From the NCBI RefSeq assembly GCF_003122085.1, contig NZ_QEXV01000002.1:62001-126000 (forward strand): 64,000 nucleotides of DNA, written 5' to 3'. The position numbers and the translations under genes are program-made. The DNA comes from Marinicauda salina. Its GTDB lineage: Bacteria > Pseudomonadota > Alphaproteobacteria > Caulobacterales > Maricaulaceae. Below are positions 9,028 through 18,481 of this stretch, one piece after another (position 1 is the first letter of the stretch; every line of letters begins with the position of its first letter). The notes beneath the pieces were generated by a model. It was not told where the DNA came from, ran no database searches, and worked only from the letters and a program-made list of their open reading frames with translations.

Positions 9028-9788
9028 CCAAGCGCATCATCCCCTGCCTCGACGTGCGCGACGGCCGCGTGGTCAAGGGCGTGCGCTTTCGCGACCATGT
9101 CGATGTCGGCGACATCGTCGAGCTGGCGACGCGTTACGCCGCGGAGAACGCCGACGAGCTCGTCTTCTACGATATCGCCGCGAGTCCGGCCGACCGCACC
9201 GTCGAGCCCGAATGGGTCTCCCGGGTTGCGCGCGCGATCGACATTCCCTTCTGCGTGGCCGGGGGCATCCGCAGCGTCGATGACGCCCGCGCGCGCCTGT
9301 TCGCCGGCGCCGACAAGATCTCGGTGAACACGCCGGCGCTGCGCGATCCCGGCCTGATCGACCGGCTCGCTGGCGAGTTCGGAACCCAGTGCGTCGTCTG
9401 CGGGATCGATTCCCGCGTGATCGACGGCGAATGGCGGGTCCACCAGAACACCGGCGATCCGGACAAGACCGAGACCTCGCACCGGCGCACGCTAGACTGG
9501 ATCGCCGAGGCGACCGATCGCGGCGTCGGCGAGATCGTGCTCAACTGCATGGACCAGGACGGCGTGCGCGAGGGCTATGACATCGAGCAGCTCGCCGCGG
9601 CGCGGGCGGCCTGTCCGGTTCCGCTGATCGCCTCGGGCGGCGCCGGCGCGCGCGAACACTTCGCCGACGTCTTCGCGCAGGCCGACGTCGACGGCGCGCT
9701 GGCGGCCAGCGTCTTCCACAAGGGGCTGATCGCCATTCCCGAGCTGAAGGCCTGGCTCGCCGATCGCGGCGTGGAGATGCGGACATGA
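9021..9788 (+). CDS. hisF: Imidazole glycerol phosphate synthase, cyclase subunit
   Basis: 255-residue TIM barrel that uses ammonia from HisH and PRFAR to form imidazole glycerol phosphate and AICAR. Motifs are [15 protein letters not shown] (catalytic D11), [38 protein letters not shown] and [12 protein letters not shown]. It starts with GTG 9021, overlapping hisA by seven bases, and ends overlapping hisIE by four. It forms a complex with the HisH encoded one gene upstream. Confidence 0.96.
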   Translation: MLAKRIIPCLDVRDGRVVKGVRFRDHVDVGDIVELATRYAAENADELVFYDIAASPADRTVEPEWVSRVARAIDIPFCVAGGIRSVDDARARLFAGADKISVNTPALRDPGLIDRLAGEFGTQCVVCGIDSRVIDGEWRVHQNTGDPDKTETSHRRTLDWIAEATDRGVGEIVLNCMDQDGVREGYDIEQLAAARAACPVPLIASGGAGAREHFADVFAQADVDGALAASVFHKGLIAIPELKAWLADRGVEMRT

Positions 9789-10393
9789 CCGACGAGACGC
9801 TCGACTGGGACAAGGCCGGCGGGCTTCTGCCCGCCATCGTCCAGGACGCCGACACCGGCGAAGTGCTGATGCTCGGCTACATGAACGCCGAAGCGCTCGC
9901 GGAGACGCGCGAGAGCGGCCTGGTCACCTTCTTCAGCCGCTCGAAACAGCGCCTCTGGCGCAAGGGCGAAACGTCCGGGAACACGCTGGCTCTGGTTTCG
10001 ATCGAGGCCGATTGCGATCGCGACGCGCTGCTGGTGCGCGCGCGCCCCGCCGGACCGGTCTGCCATCTCGGGACGCGGTCCTGCTTCGGCGAGACGCAGG
10101 GGCCGACGCTCGCCTTTCTCGGCGAACTGGCCCGCATCGTCGAGGCGCGCGCCGGCGCCGATCCCGACGATAGCTACACGGCGCGACTCCTTGAGCGCGG
10201 CGCGCTCAAGGCCGCGCAGAAGGTGGGCGAGGAAGGCGTCGAGACCGCGCTCGCCGGCGCAGCGGAGGACGACGACGCGCTGATCGACGAGAGCGCCGAT
10301 CTCGTCTTCCACCTGATGGTGCTGCTGAAGGCGCGCGGGCTGTCGCTCGACGTCGTCGCCGAGCGGCTCCGCGCGCGTCATCGGGACTCCTAG
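9785..10393 (+). CDS. hisI: Bifunctional phosphoribosyl-AMP cyclohydrolase / phosphoribosyl-ATP pyrophosphatase
   Basis: 202-residue fusion carrying out steps two and three of histidine synthesis. Residues ~1-115 are the PRA-CH domain ([24 protein letters not shown], zinc site [17 protein letters not shown]). Residues ~120-202 are the MazG-like PRA-PH domain ([25 protein letters not shown]). Most alphaproteobacteria encode hisI and hisE separately, so the fused form plus the hisGD(C)BHAF order resembles the compact enterobacterial or Bacteroidetes operon. Last gene of the operon; its 3' end overlaps the convergent M14 peptidase gene by four bases. Confidence 0.95.
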   Translation: MTDETLDWDKAGGLLPAIVQDADTGEVLMLGYMNAEALAETRESGLVTFFSRSKQRLWRKGETSGNTLALVSIEADCDRDALLVRARPAGPVCHLGTRSCFGETQGPTLAFLGELARIVEARAGADPDDSYTARLLERGALKAAQKVGEEGVETALAGAAEDDDALIDESADLVFHLMVLLKARGLSLDVVAERLRARHRDS

Positions 10394-12981
10394 TCGCCGC
10401 GCCGCGACGGGTTGCGGAAGTCGTTCCCGAAGAAGATCGCGTTCATGACCATCTTCGCCGTACCGCGGAAATAGGCGCGGAAATAGGGGTCGTCGGCGAA
10501 CAGGATCACCGAGCCTTCGCCCCGGCGCTCGGCGAACACCGAGCCCGCGCCGGCGAGCGCCTCGCGATTGCGCTGGGAAGCGTAGCCCGAGAGCAGCGGC
10601 TCGTCTGCGTAGCGCGCCGGCAGCGCGAAGGGGTTGTCCCCGGCGGCGAAGGCGTCGGTTCCGATCTTGTGAACGGGCAGGACCGGATCGCGATAGCCGA
10701 AGCCCAGCGGGTGGGTGACGTCGATCTCGGTCTCGAGGATCGCGCCGGAGACGCCGTGCTCGGTCTCCCAGAGCGCGAAGTCGTCGTAGGGGCGGGGCTC
10801 GGCGGTCACGGCCTCGGCCTCTTCGTCGGATGCATCCGATGTGAAGCGCACGTCGGCCAGCTCGTGCTCGACGACGAAGCGCGCGCCGCCGCGCATCGCG
10901 ATCAGCACGCCGCCATCGCTCGCCCACTCGCCCAGGCGTTCGGCGCCGGATTCGCCGAGCGCGGAGTCGTAACGCCCGTTCGGCAGGATGATGTGGGTGT
11001 AGCGGTCGAGATCGGCGCCGCCGAGTTCGCGGGCGTCGATCATGGACACCGGCATGCGCATCTCGAAATCGAGCAGGTGCCACATCTCGCCGGCGTCGTA
11101 TGAGCTGGTGACGCGGCCGGTGACCAGGAGGATTTCGGGCTTTTCGACATTCGAGAGGTCGAATCCGCCGAGATCGGAGCCGGCCGGGGTGAGGGCGCTC
11201 GTCGCGGCGTGGACGGTGACGCCGTCCTCGGCGGCCCGGGTCATCAGCGCGTGGATCTCCCCGGCGTCGATCTCCTGGCCGATCACGGGAATGACGACCG
11301 CGCCGCGGCCCGGGCTGACCTGGCCGGCCGGCGTGTCGAGCGTGATCGCGTCGGGGATCACGCGGGCGTGGAGGCCGGCGTCAAGCGCCCGGTAGAGCGC
11401 GCGCGGGGCGTGGAAATGGTCCCACTCCATCACGTAGGCCAGATCCGATTGCGCCGGCGCGGCCGCGGCCGCCTCGAAGCCCGTGACCGGCTCGCCGGTG
11501 ATGTTCGGCGCGAACAGGCCGGCGCGCACCTCGGCGTAGTCGAGGTCGTAGGCCAGCGGCTGGGTCCAGCCGGAGACGTCGTAGAACTCGGTCTCGTCCG
11601 TGATCACGCGAGTCTCGAAGATTCCCTTCAGAACCCGGTAGTTGCGCTGCCGCGTCGGGACGACGAAGGCCTCGCCCGGCTCGAACGTGATCCCGTCGAG
11701 CCGGATCTGCTGGGACAGTTCGCGCACCTCGATGCGGTGGACCGCCATCAGCTCGAGGAAGTCGGCGAGCCGCCCGCGATCGTTCGACGTGAACACGTAG
11801 GCCCGCACGGGGTCGGCGTCCGCCAGTCTCAGGCTCTCGGCGAAGAATGTCTGCTGGTGGTCGAGCAGCGCTTCGCGATTGGCGTCGGCGGCGCGGATGA
11901 GCGCGATGGCGACGCGGGCCTGCTGGCCGACCTTGTCGTCATAGCGAAGCACGCCGCGCTCGGTCTCCTGGATGATGCCGCGCACCGAGCTCTGCTCGAA
12001 CAGGTAGGGCACCGAGCCGAGCAGGCCCGGATAGCTGGAGCCGTAGCCGAGATAGAAATCGTCGAAGAACTCCTCGCTGACATAGAGCGCGCCCTCGGAA
12101 TCGAGCTGATCGGCGAGGAATTCGTTCATTTCGAGATTGAGTTCGAGCCCCGCCTGGCTGAGCAGCGGGTGCAGCCCGTCCACCGGGCCGGGCGAGAAGA
12201 AGAAGGTCGAGTTCGAGCCCATCTCGTGCATGTCGAGCGCCACGTTCGGCGCCCAGTGATGGGTCGAGTTCACCAGCGCCTCGGCCTCGGGCTGGGTGAC
12301 GGGGAGCCATTGCCGGTTGAGGTCGAACCAGTAGTGATTGGTCCGGCCCCAGGGCCACTCGAAGAAATGCTCGCGATGCTGGGGATCGGCGACCGGGACC
12401 TGCGCGCGGTGCATGTTGGTCCATTCGGCGAAACGATTGGCGCCGTCCGGGTTTATCAGCACGACCTGGTGCACCACGACGCGGTCGAGCAGGGCGTCGA
12501 TCTCCTCTCCCTGCGCGGCGGCGAGGAAGTAGAGCAGGGGCGCCGAGGCGTCGTAGCCGGACGCCTCCGCGCCGTGGACGCCGTGCGTGATCTGCACGAT
12601 CGTCGGCGCGTCGGCGTCGCGCGGTCCGGCGTCCGGATCGAGGGCGGCCAGGTGCGCGGCGCGGATCTCCTCGAGGCGGGCCTGATTCTCCGGCGAAGTC
12701 GTCGTCACGCGCAGGATCGGCCGGCCGAAATGCGACCGCCCTATGGTCTCGACGCTCACCCGGTCGGAGGCCGCCGCGACGGCCCTGACGTATTCGTGAA
12801 GCATCTCGGGCGTGAAAATTATCTCGCCCGAGCGCCGTCCCAGCACATCTTCCGGGGTCGGGATCGTCTCGTCGTAGCCGACGTCCTGATCGAGCAGTTC
12901 CGTGATCGGTTTCGGCTCGTAAGCATGCGCCGCGAACGAAACGGCGAGACAGGCGAGCAGGGCGGCGAGAATGCGCGGCAT
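10390..12981 (-). CDS. Secreted M14-family zinc carboxypeptidase-like protein
   Basis: 863 residues with a clear Sec signal peptide ([20 protein letters not shown]). The N-terminal half is an M14 domain: zinc motif HGAE in [11 protein letters not shown], substrate-binding NPDGANRF and YWFDLNRQW, third zinc ligand in ALDMHEMGS, and a catalytic-Glu candidate in IIQETERG. The C-terminal ~400 residues contain a stretch resembling a class I GATase-like fold ([22 protein letters not shown]) without an obvious catalytic Cys. Such long secreted M14 proteins are common in marine Gram-negatives and probably digest exogenous peptides in the periplasm. It is divergent from a TonB-dependent receptor and serine hydrolase 126 bases away, suggesting a nutrient-scavenging locus. 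The substrate is unknown. Confidence 0.88.
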   Translation of the reverse strand: MPRILAALLACLAVSFAAHAYEPKPITELLDQDVGYDETIPTPEDVLGRRSGEIIFTPEMLHEYVRAVAAASDRVSVETIGRSHFGRPILRVTTTSPENQARLEEIRAAHLAALDPDAGPRDADAPTIVQITHGVHGAEASGYDASAPLLYFLAAAQGEEIDALLDRVVVHQVVLINPDGANRFAEWTNMHRAQVPVADPQHREHFFEWPWGRTNHYWFDLNRQWLPVTQPEAEALVNSTHHWAPNVALDMHEMGSNSTFFFSPGPVDGLHPLLSQAGLELNLEMNEFLADQLDSEGALYVSEEFFDDFYLGYGSSYPGLLGSVPYLFEQSSVRGIIQETERGVLRYDDKVGQQARVAIALIRAADANREALLDHQQTFFAESLRLADADPVRAYVFTSNDRGRLADFLELMAVHRIEVRELSQQIRLDGITFEPGEAFVVPTRQRNYRVLKGIFETRVITDETEFYDVSGWTQPLAYDLDYAEVRAGLFAPNITGEPVTGFEAAAAAPAQSDLAYVMEWDHFHAPRALYRALDAGLHARVIPDAITLDTPAGQVSPGRGAVVIPVIGQEIDAGEIHALMTRAAEDGVTVHAATSALTPAGSDLGGFDLSNVEKPEILLVTGRVTSSYDAGEMWHLLDFEMRMPVSMIDARELGGADLDRYTHIILPNGRYDSALGESGAERLGEWASDGGVLIAMRGGARFVVEHELADVRFTSDASDEEAEAVTAEPRPYDDFALWETEHGVSGAILETEIDVTHPLGFGYRDPVLPVHKIGTDAFAAGDNPFALPARYADEPLLSGYASQRNREALAGAGSVFAERRGEGSVILFADDPYFRAYFRGTAKMVMNAIFFGNDFRNPSRRGD

Positions 12982-13107
12982 CTTTGATCTTCCCCTCGAA
13001 CGGTTCGGGAACGCACGGTATTGCGCCGGTCGAGGGGGTCAAGCGCGGCGCGCGGCGTTGGACAGCGCCGGCGAGTTCCGCTTCGCTGCGCGGCGAAGGA
13101 GACCGAC

Positions 13108-15123
13108 TTGAAACGACATCTCTGCATCACCCTGGCGGCGGCGCTGACGGCGACGGCCGGGGCCGCCGCCCAGGAGGACGGCGACGTCATCGTCGTGACC
13201 GCGGCGCGGATCGCCGAAGCGCGCGACGCCGGCGCGACGCCGGTCGCGGTGCTGGGCGAGGCGGAGCTGACGCGCCTCGGAAGCCACCACATCGCCGAGG
13301 CGCTCAACCGCGCGCCGGGCGTGTTCATCAATCGGGGCAACGGGGTCGAGCACCTCACGGCGATCCGCTCGCCGGTGCTCACCGGCGGGGCCGGCGCGGG
13401 CTCCTTCCTCTTTCTCGAGGACGGCGTGGCGCTGCGCGCGCCGGGCTTCGCCAACGTCAACGGACTGTTCGAGGCCGCCGACGCGCTGGCCGCGCGCGTC
13501 GAGGTGATCCGGGGCCCGGGCGCGGCGGTCTACGGCTCCAACGCGCTCCACGGCCTGGTCAACGTGATCACGCAGGATCCGCGCGAGGCCGGCCGGCTCG
13601 CCGAGATTGAGGCCGGCTCGTTCGGACGCCTCCGTGCGCGCGCCTTCGCCGGCGGCGAGACCCGCTTCGGCGCCGGCTTCATTGGCGCGAGCGTGCGTCA
13701 CGAGGACGGCTGGCGCGACGACGCCTCGCTCGATCGGGGAACGCTCCAGTTCCGCGCCGACACCGAGCTGGGCGCGACCGAGCTCAGCCTGCGCGGAACC
13801 TTTCTCGACATCGACCAGGAGACGGCGACCTATGTCGGCGGGTTCAAGGCCTACGAGGACGAGGCGCTGTCGCGGGCGAACGCCGATCCCGAGGCGTTCC
13901 GAAATGCCCGCTCGGCGCGGCTGTCGCTACATCTCGGCCGGCGGCTTTCCGAGGACTGGCGCGCGACGGGCGTCGTCTACGGCCGGTCGAACGATCTCGC
14001 CTTCCGCCTCCACTTTCTGCCGTCGGAGGCGCTCGAACTGTCGGGCCACGACAGCCTCGGCCTCCAGTCGGCGCTCGTGCGCGAGACGGATCGGGGCCGG
14101 CTCATGGCCGGCGTCGATCTCGACTGGACGCGCGGCTACCTCTTCGAGGACCAGACGCGGCCGACGCTGGGCCCGTTCATCCAGGGCGTCCACTACGACT
14201 ACGAGATCGATGCGCTCGTCGTCGCGGGCTTCGTGCAGGGGCGTCTCGACGTCGGCGACAGCCTCGCGATCGAGGGCGGGGCGCGGCTGGAGACGACAGC
14301 CTACGACTACGACAACCTGACGGCAGACGGCGCGGTCGGACGGTATCTGCGCCCGGCCGACCGGTCGGATGACTACACGACCGTCGCCCCGCATCTCGGC
14401 TTCACCTACGATGCTTCCGAAAACATTCAGCTCTTCGGCCGCGCCGCCCGCGGCGTGCGCGCGCCGCAGACCGCCGAACTCTACCGGCTCCAGCCCGGAC
14501 AGGTCATCGAGGGCATCGACCCCGAAACCCTCGACAGCCTCGAGGCCGGCGTCCGCGTCGGCCTGCCCCGCGACGGCCGCATCGAGGTCACCGGCTTCGT
14601 GATGGAGAAGGAGAACGTCTTCTTCCGCGACGCCGACGGCTTCAACGTCACCGACGGCGCGACCGATCATGTCGGCGTGGAGGTCGACCTGCATGCGCCG
14701 ATCACCGACACGCTCGCCGTGCGGGGGTCATTGACCTGGGCCGATCACGAATACGCTTTCGACCGACCGGTGGGGCGAAGCTCGGAAAGCATCTCCGACG
14801 GCGCTCAGGTCGACACCGCGCCGGAATGGCTCTGGAATGCGCGGCTGATCTGGACGCCGGTCGAGACGGCGACGGCCGAACTGGAGTGGGTCCATGTCGG
14901 CGAGTACTTTCTCGATGCGGCGAATTCGGCGAGCTATGAGGGGCATGACGTCATCAATGTGCGCGGCCGCTACGCGCTGCGCGACGGGCTCGAGGTGTTC
15001 GCCGCGATCCGCAACGCCGGCGACGTGCGCTACGCCGAACGCGCCGACTTCGCCTTCGGCGGCTATCGCTACTTCCCCGGCGAGCCGCGCAGCGTGTCGA
15101 TCGGCGTGCGCCTGACGGGCTGA
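13108..15123 (+). CDS. TonB-dependent outer-membrane receptor
   Basis: 671-residue outer-membrane protein. A signal peptide (about residues 1-21, ending AAAQ) is followed by a TonB-box-like DVIVVTA, then the plug domain (IAEALNRAPGVFINRG, VEVIRGPGAAVYGSNALHGLVNVIT) and a C-terminal beta barrel ending SIGVRLTG. I choose TTG 13108 because a GAAGGAG site lies 7-9 bases upstream and the signal peptide then begins correctly; the open frame extends further upstream with no signal. The plug is closest in style to siderophore/cobalamin receptors, but the cargo cannot be told. The downstream serine hydrolase 27 bases away is probably co-transcribed. Confidence 0.92.
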   Translation: MKRHLCITLAAALTATAGAAAQEDGDVIVVTAARIAEARDAGATPVAVLGEAELTRLGSHHIAEALNRAPGVFINRGNGVEHLTAIRSPVLTGGAGAGSFLFLEDGVALRAPGFANVNGLFEAADALAARVEVIRGPGAAVYGSNALHGLVNVITQDPREAGRLAEIEAGSFGRLRARAFAGGETRFGAGFIGASVRHEDGWRDDASLDRGTLQFRADTELGATELSLRGTFLDIDQETATYVGGFKAYEDEALSRANADPEAFRNARSARLSLHLGRRLSEDWRATGVVYGRSNDLAFRLHFLPSEALELSGHDSLGLQSALVRETDRGRLMAGVDLDWTRGYLFEDQTRPTLGPFIQGVHYDYEIDALVVAGFVQGRLDVGDSLAIEGGARLETTAYDYDNLTADGAVGRYLRPADRSDDYTTVAPHLGFTYDASENIQLFGRAARGVRAPQTAELYRLQPGQVIEGIDPETLDSLEAGVRVGLPRDGRIEVTGFVMEKENVFFRDADGFNVTDGATDHVGVEVDLHAPITDTLAVRGSLTWADHEYAFDRPVGRSSESISDGAQVDTAPEWLWNARLIWTPVETATAELEWVHVGEYFLDAANSASYEGHDVINVRGRYALRDGLEVFAAIRNAGDVRYAERADFAFGGYRYFPGEPRSVSIGVRLTG

Positions 15124-15150
15124 CGCGCCGTCGCGAAAAGGAGAGACAGG

Positions 15151-16353
15151 ATGCTGGACAAGCTCACCATTTCGATCTGCGGCGCGCTGGCGCTGACGGC
15201 GACCGCCGCCGCGCAGGACTATTTCCCGCCGGCCGACGACGCGGCCTGGGAACGGCGCGCGCCGGAAGACGCCGGGTTCGACCCCGAGGCGCTGCAGGCG
15301 GCGATCGACTTCGCCGTCGCCAACGAGACGCGCCACGACGATCCCGCGCTCGAGGCGGTCTCGCCGGCCAGCAATCTGCCCGTCACCGTGCCCCTGACCT
15401 GGTCGTTCGAACCGTTCTCCAGCCCCGTAGGCCCGCTCAAGGAACGCGGCGCGCCGACGGGGATCATCCTCCGCGACGGCTATATCGTCGCCGAGTGGGG
15501 CGAGCCCGAACGCGTCGACATGACGTTCTCGGTCTCCAAGAGCTTTCTCAGCCATGTCGTCGGGCTCGCCGTCGACGACGGTCTGATCGACAGCGTCGCC
15601 GACCCGGTCGCGGGCTATGTCGACGACGACCGCTTCCATACCGACCACAACGCGCCGATCACCTGGGACCAGATGCTGCGCCAGACGAGCGGCTGGTGGG
15701 GAACCCTGTTCGACAAGCCCGCCTGGGCCGACCGGCCCTCGCGCGACGATCCGGCCTCGGATCTCGTCGCCGGACCGCCGGAGCCGGGCGCGGAGTGGGA
15801 ATACAACGACGTGCGCGTCAACGCGCTGGCGCTGGCCGCGCTTCATGTCTGGCGGCGGCCGCTGCCCGAGGTGCTACGCGAACGGATCATGGATCCGATC
15901 GGCGCGTCGGAAGACTGGGTCTGGCACGGCTATGAAAACTCCTACGTCACGATCGACGGCGAGGAGATTCAGTCGGTCTCCGGCGGCGGCCACTGGGGCG
16001 GGGGCATGTGGCTCACCGCCTACGACCAGGCGCGCTTCGGCCTGCTGGGACTCAATCGCGGCGAATGGGACGGCGAACGGCTGCTGAGCGACGCCTGGTA
16101 CGACGCCTCGCTGACGCCGACCGAGGTGTTTCCGAGCTACGGCTACATGAATTTCTTCCTCAACCGGGCGGACGACGAGCGCGCCGCGATCGCCGCGCCC
16201 TCGGCGCCGGACAGCGCCTTCGCCTATCTCGGCGCGGGATCGAACGTGGTCTTCATCGATCCCGAGCACGACATTGTCGCCGTCGTCCGCTGGATCGATT
16301 CCGGCGAGCGCAACGGCTTCATCGAGCGCCTGATGGCGGCGGTGGAGGAGTAG
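15151..16353 (+). CDS. Secreted class C beta-lactamase-like serine hydrolase
   Basis: 400 residues with a signal peptide ending ATAAAQ. It has the serine beta-lactamase/DD-peptidase fold signature SxxK (FSVSKSFLSH, near residue 130) and a YxN-like second motif (EYNDVRVNALALAALH). The third KTG-type motif is not obvious; GAGSNVVFID may occupy that place. Such proteins are usually esterases or peptidases rather than true beta-lactamases. AAAAGGAGAGACAGG gives a strong ribosome binding site before ATG 15151. Co-transcription with the TonB-dependent receptor suggests it processes the receptor's cargo. No resistance role is implied. Confidence 0.88.
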   Translation: MLDKLTISICGALALTATAAAQDYFPPADDAAWERRAPEDAGFDPEALQAAIDFAVANETRHDDPALEAVSPASNLPVTVPLTWSFEPFSSPVGPLKERGAPTGIILRDGYIVAEWGEPERVDMTFSVSKSFLSHVVGLAVDDGLIDSVADPVAGYVDDDRFHTDHNAPITWDQMLRQTSGWWGTLFDKPAWADRPSRDDPASDLVAGPPEPGAEWEYNDVRVNALALAALHVWRRPLPEVLRERIMDPIGASEDWVWHGYENSYVTIDGEEIQSVSGGGHWGGGMWLTAYDQARFGLLGLNRGEWDGERLLSDAWYDASLTPTEVFPSYGYMNFFLNRADDERAAIAAPSAPDSAFAYLGAGSNVVFIDPEHDIVAVVRWIDSGERNGFIERLMAAVEE

Positions 16354-16417
16354 GCGGGCTTGCCAGCCGCGCCGCGCCCGGGCTAGCTGCGGCCTCTTCC
16401 GCCACAGAGGCCTTGTC

Positions 16418-18067
16418 ATGCCCAAACGCACCGGAGCCCAGCATCTCGTCGACGCGCTCGCCGCCAACCAGACCGATCTCGTTTTCGGCGTGCCCGGCGA
16501 GAGCTATCTCGCCGTCCTCGACGCGCTCGTCGACGCGCCGCAGGTCCGCTTCATCACCTGCCGGCACGAGGCGGGCGCGGCGAACATGGCCGAGGCGCAC
16601 GGCAAGCTCACCGGCCGGCCGGGCGTGTGCATGGTCACGCGCGGACCCGGCGCGACGCACGCTTCGGTGGGCGTCCACACCGCGATGCAGGATTCGACGC
16701 CGATGATCCTGCTGGTGGGCCAGGTCGCCCGCTCGATGCGCGACCGCGAGGCCTTCCAGGAAGTCGACTACCGGCGCTTCTTCGCCGACCAGTGCAAGTG
16801 GGTCGCCGAGATCGACGACCCCGCCCGCGTCCCCGAATACATGGCGCGCGCCTACGCCACCGCGATGAACGGCCGGCCGGGCCCGGTCGTGCTGGCGCTG
16901 CCCGAGGACATGCTGGTCGAGGCCGCCGAGGCCGCCGCGATTGGCGGGGCGGAGCCGGCTCGCGCCGCCCCGGCGCGGCGCGACATCGCGCAGCTCAAGA
17001 CCCTTCTCTCGTCCGCGAAGCGCCCCTTCGTCCTGCTCGGCGGCGGAGGCTGGACGGCGCAGGCGGTGAGGGACGCCCAAGCCTTCGTCGAGGCCAACGA
17101 CCTGCCCGTGGGCTGCTCGTTTCGGGCGAAGGACTATTACGACAACACCCGGCCGAACTACGCCGGCGATGTGGGCATCGCGCCCAACCCGAAACTGGCG
17201 GAGCGCATTCGTGACGCCGACCTGGTGATCGCGCTTGGGCCGCGTCTCGGCGAGATGACCACCAGCGGCTACACGCTGTTCGAGCCGCCCGTCCCGAAGC
17301 AGGCGCTTGTCCATATCCATCCCGGCGCCGAGGAGCTCGGCCGGGTCTATCAGCCCGCGCTGGCGATCAACGCCTCGATCCCGGAAGCCGCCCGCGCGCT
17401 CAAGTCGGTGAAGGTCGACGCGACCGCCTGGGCGGGCGAGGCGGAAGCCGCCCACGCCGAGTTCGAGCGCTTCACGACTCCGGTCGACGCTCCGGCAGGC
17501 GCCAATCTTTCCAAGGTCTTCGCCTGGCTTTCGGAGAATCTGCCAAAAGACGCGATCGTCACCAACGGGGCGGGCAATTACGCCGCCTGGCTGCACCGCT
17601 TCTACAAGCACAAGGCCTGGCGCACCCAGCTCGCGCCCACCTCGGGCGCGATGGGTTACGGAGTGCCCGCCGCGATCGCGGCCAAGCTCGCCGCGCCCCG
17701 CCGGACCGTGGTCTCGGTCAATGGCGACGGCTGCTTCCTGATGTGCGGCCAGGAGCTGGCGACGGCGGCGCGCTACGACGCCCGCGTCATCTTCCTGATC
17801 GTTGACAACGGCGTCTACGGCACGATCCGCATGCACCAGGAGCGCGACTATCCCGGCCGCGTCTCGGGCACGGATCTCAGCAATCCCGACTTCGTCCAGT
17901 ACGCGAAGAGCTTCGGCGCGCTCGGGCTTTCCGTCGAGCACGAGGACGAGTTTCCCGAAGCGTTCGCCAAGGCGAAGCGCGCGCGCCGGCCCGCCGTCAT
18001 CGTCATCAGGGGCGACAGCGAGGCCATCGCGCCGGGCCGGCGCCTGAGCGAGATGGGCCGGGGGTAG
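16418..18067 (+). CDS. Thiamine-diphosphate-dependent enzyme, acetolactate-synthase-like
   Basis: 549 residues with the three-domain ThDP decarboxylase/carboligase architecture: PYR domain with catalytic Glu51 (CRHEAGAANMAEAHGKLTG), a central nucleotide-binding-like domain, and a PP domain with the ThDP/Mg motif GDGCFLMCGQEL...DNGVYGTIRMHQE. No small regulatory subunit (ilvN/ilvH) is near, and conserved ilvB features are diluted, so it is more likely one of the many uncharacterised ThDP oxo-acid enzymes than the biosynthetic acetolactate synthase. It stands alone, with a repeat-rich gap of 414 bases downstream. Confidence 0.85.
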   Translation: MPKRTGAQHLVDALAANQTDLVFGVPGESYLAVLDALVDAPQVRFITCRHEAGAANMAEAHGKLTGRPGVCMVTRGPGATHASVGVHTAMQDSTPMILLVGQVARSMRDREAFQEVDYRRFFADQCKWVAEIDDPARVPEYMARAYATAMNGRPGPVVLALPEDMLVEAAEAAAIGGAEPARAAPARRDIAQLKTLLSSAKRPFVLLGGGGWTAQAVRDAQAFVEANDLPVGCSFRAKDYYDNTRPNYAGDVGIAPNPKLAERIRDADLVIALGPRLGEMTTSGYTLFEPPVPKQALVHIHPGAEELGRVYQPALAINASIPEAARALKSVKVDATAWAGEAEAAHAEFERFTTPVDAPAGANLSKVFAWLSENLPKDAIVTNGAGNYAAWLHRFYKHKAWRTQLAPTSGAMGYGVPAAIAAKLAAPRRTVVSVNGDGCFLMCGQELATAARYDARVIFLIVDNGVYGTIRMHQERDYPGRVSGTDLSNPDFVQYAKSFGALGLSVEHEDEFPEAFAKAKRARRPAVIVIRGDSEAIAPGRRLSEMGRG

Positions 18068-18090
18068 GGCGGTCGCCGCCTGCGATAACT

Positions 18091-18210
18091 GTCCGATCCC
18101 CTCATCCTGAGGAGGCCTGTTCCCTCGTGCTTCGAGACGCTCCCCCGGATCAAGTCCGGGGTCGCCCTCAGCATGAGGGAACAGGGCGTCTCGAAGGACG
18201 GGGATCGGAC
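18091..18210. repeat. Long imperfect hairpin repeat of the CCTCATCCTGAGG type
   Basis: Outer arms GTCCGATCCCC (18091-18101) and GGGGATCGGAC (18200-18210) are exact inverted copies. Inside, TTCGAGACGC pairs with GCGTCTCGAA, and a third inner stem CCCCGGATCAAGTCCGGGG (18143-18161) forms a cruciform-like core. Elements with CCTCATCCTGAGG and CGAAGGA arms are widespread in alphaproteobacterial intergenic DNA. A related element lies at 31188-31312. Confidence 0.8.
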
Positions 18211-18228
18211 GGCGCACCGGCCGGCCCA

Positions 18229-18384
18229 CCCTCCCCACGAGGGGGGAGGGAGGGGCGCGCAGTGGCCCGAGTAGTGGGGCGCATGTGCCTGAAACCCCGG
18301 CCGACCGGAGGGAGAGCCGGGGCCTCTGGGAGAGCAATCGCTGGGAGGTCCCGAATCGCGCCTGCGGCGCGTCCGGGATTTCAA
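18229..18384. repeat. Composite intergenic repeat, copy 1 (modules A, B, C)
   Basis: Module A is a CCCTCCCC..GGGGGGAGGG palindrome (about 18229-18255). Module B (18286-18326) begins TGCCTGAAACCCCGGCCGAC and ends GCCGGGGCCTC, itself a palindrome. Module C (18346-18384) is AGGTCCCGAATCGCGCC then GGCGCGTCCGGGATTTCA, another palindrome. The same B-C order recurs at 42845-42943, and in inverted orientation at 59448-59542. Confidence 0.85.
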
Positions 18385-18481
18385 CATCCTGGACGACACC
18401 CGCCCCCATCACCGTTTGCCCGCGCCCGGCGTCTCGGCTATCTCCGGGCGCACATCGTTCCGCCGCACCGGGAAGCCCTCC

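Larger units (their letters stand above)
18068..18481. other. Repeat-filled 414-base gap before kbl, no gene
   Basis: No credible coding region. The gap holds two unrelated repeat structures listed separately (18091-18210 and 18229-18384), leaving about 95 bases (18385-18481) for the kbl promoter and leader. No clear -35/-10 pair was recognised there, and no good Shine-Dalgarno precedes the kbl ATG at 18482. Confidence 0.8.

Noticed and set aside
15151-16353. Antibiotic-resistance beta-lactamase
   Set aside because: Only the SxxK motif is clear, the KTG motif is missing, and the gene is tied to a TonB-dependent receptor; a general serine hydrolase is more likely.
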